64,000 nt of DNA from Pseudomonadota bacterium (GTDB lineage: Bacteria; Pseudomonadota; Alphaproteobacteria; Rhizobiales; Tepidamorphaceae), in contig JAEWYT010000088.1 of NCBI GenBank assembly GCA_023458595.1, positions 62,001 to 126,000 on the forward strand. The letters run 5' to 3'. Made by a program: the position numbers and the translations under genes. Position 1 is the first letter of the stretch. Each line of letters starts with the position of its first letter. The notes under the pieces were generated by a model. The model was not told where the DNA came from. It saw only the letters and a list, made by a program, of their open reading frames with translations, and did not search any database. Of the stretch, positions 63,704 through 64,000 are shown piece after piece.

Positions 63704-63741
63704 ACCGGTCATCCGAGTTGGACTTGCTACGAGAGGTTGCC

Positions 63742-64000
63742 ATGAGACGCGTCGTTGTCACCGGCATGGGGATCGTGTCGAGCATCGGCAATAACACCCA
63801 GGAAGTGGTGGCGTCGCTGCGCGAGGCGAAATCCGGCATCGTCACCGCCGACGATTACGTACGGCTCGGCTTCCGCAGCCAGGTGCACGGCGCGCCGACG
63901 CTGAACGCCGCCGAGATCGTCGACCGGCGCGCGATGCGCTTCCACGGCGGCGGCACCGCCTGGAACCACGTCGCCATGGAGCAGGCGATCCGCGATTCCG
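63742..64000 (+). CDS. fabB: 3-oxoacyl-ACP synthase I, 5' part (cut by window edge)
   Basis: The first 86 residues of a beta-ketoacyl-ACP synthase: MRRVVVTGMGIVSSIGNNTQEVVASLREAKSGI is the KAS N-terminus. Position after fabA identifies FabB, which elongates the cis-3-decenoyl-ACP made by FabA. The active-site Cys-His-His residues lie beyond the window. GAGAGG upstream of the ATG is a good ribosome-binding site. Confidence 0.93.
   Translation, partial: MRRVVVTGMGIVSSIGNNTQEVVASLREAKSGIVTADDYVRLGFRSQVHGAPTLNAAEIVDRRAMRFHGGGTAWNHVAMEQAIRDS

Overview
The window is a stretch of high-GC alphaproteobacterial chromosome. It is most likely from the Hyphomicrobiales (Rhizobiales), family not resolved. 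The main pointers are an Irr-type Fur regulator beside fabA-fabB, a rhizobial-type choXWV choline importer divergent from betI-betA, the rpsT/dnaA/dnaN/recF/gyrB and mutM/ubiE/ubiB/coaBC/dut neighbourhoods, several DUF families common in this order (DUF1127, DUF883, DUF2259), and a CtrA-type TTAA-N7-TTAA box. I see no rRNA, tRNA, CRISPR array, transposase or phage gene. Coding density is high, and most intergenic gaps hold short GC-rich palindromes of a few recurring types.

Layout. 0-7.4 kb: a GT4 glycosyltransferase, then choline uptake (choX, choW, choV, minus strand) facing betI and betA; betB is absent. 7.5-12 kb: an orphan PhnD-type binding protein, a fatty-acid desaturase divergent from an XRE regulator, an ornithine-cyclodeaminase-family enzyme, and an AmpH-like serine hydrolase that has lost its middle. 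12.2-19.9 kb: a giant alpha-2-macroglobulin and PbpC, a classic periplasmic defence/repair pair. 20-23.3 kb: a HAD-UbiA fusion, a GtrA flippase and a GT-C-like membrane enzyme that together resemble a polyprenyl-phosphate-pentose module. 23.3-34 kb: an MBL-fold hydrolase, PBP1A, a Bcr/CflA exporter, an FAH-family enzyme, a DapA-like aldolase, a BKACE enzyme, a DUF883 pair, a MocR regulator and DUF1127. 34-37.9 kb: a protocatechuate-branch cluster (IclR regulator, two CoA-transferase subunits, pcaH, pcaG).

38-48.6 kb, all on the minus strand: rpsT, rhodanese, dnaA, dnaN, recF, lysE, gyrB, a DUF1697 gene, lrgA and lrgB. Here recF has no ATG, GTG or TTG start in frame and shares the reading frame of dnaN. 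48.7-55 kb: enoyl-CoA hydratase, mutM, ubiE, ubiB, coaBC, dut. 55-64 kb: cysK, a DUF2259 protein, a ThiF/MoeB E1-like enzyme, a glycine-zipper lipoprotein, a TM2 protein, a TetR/GST divergent pair, a VOC protein, a 2-hydroxyacid dehydrogenase, an SH3 protein, irr, fabA and the start of fabB, which runs off the right edge.

The least explained signals are the recF start, the internally deleted ampH gene, the polyprenyl-phosphate-pentose module without its epimerase, and several symmetric sites between divergent genes (MocR/DUF1127, IclR/pca, TetR/GST, desaturase/XRE) and upstream of cysK. All functional assignments come from reading motifs; no database search was run.
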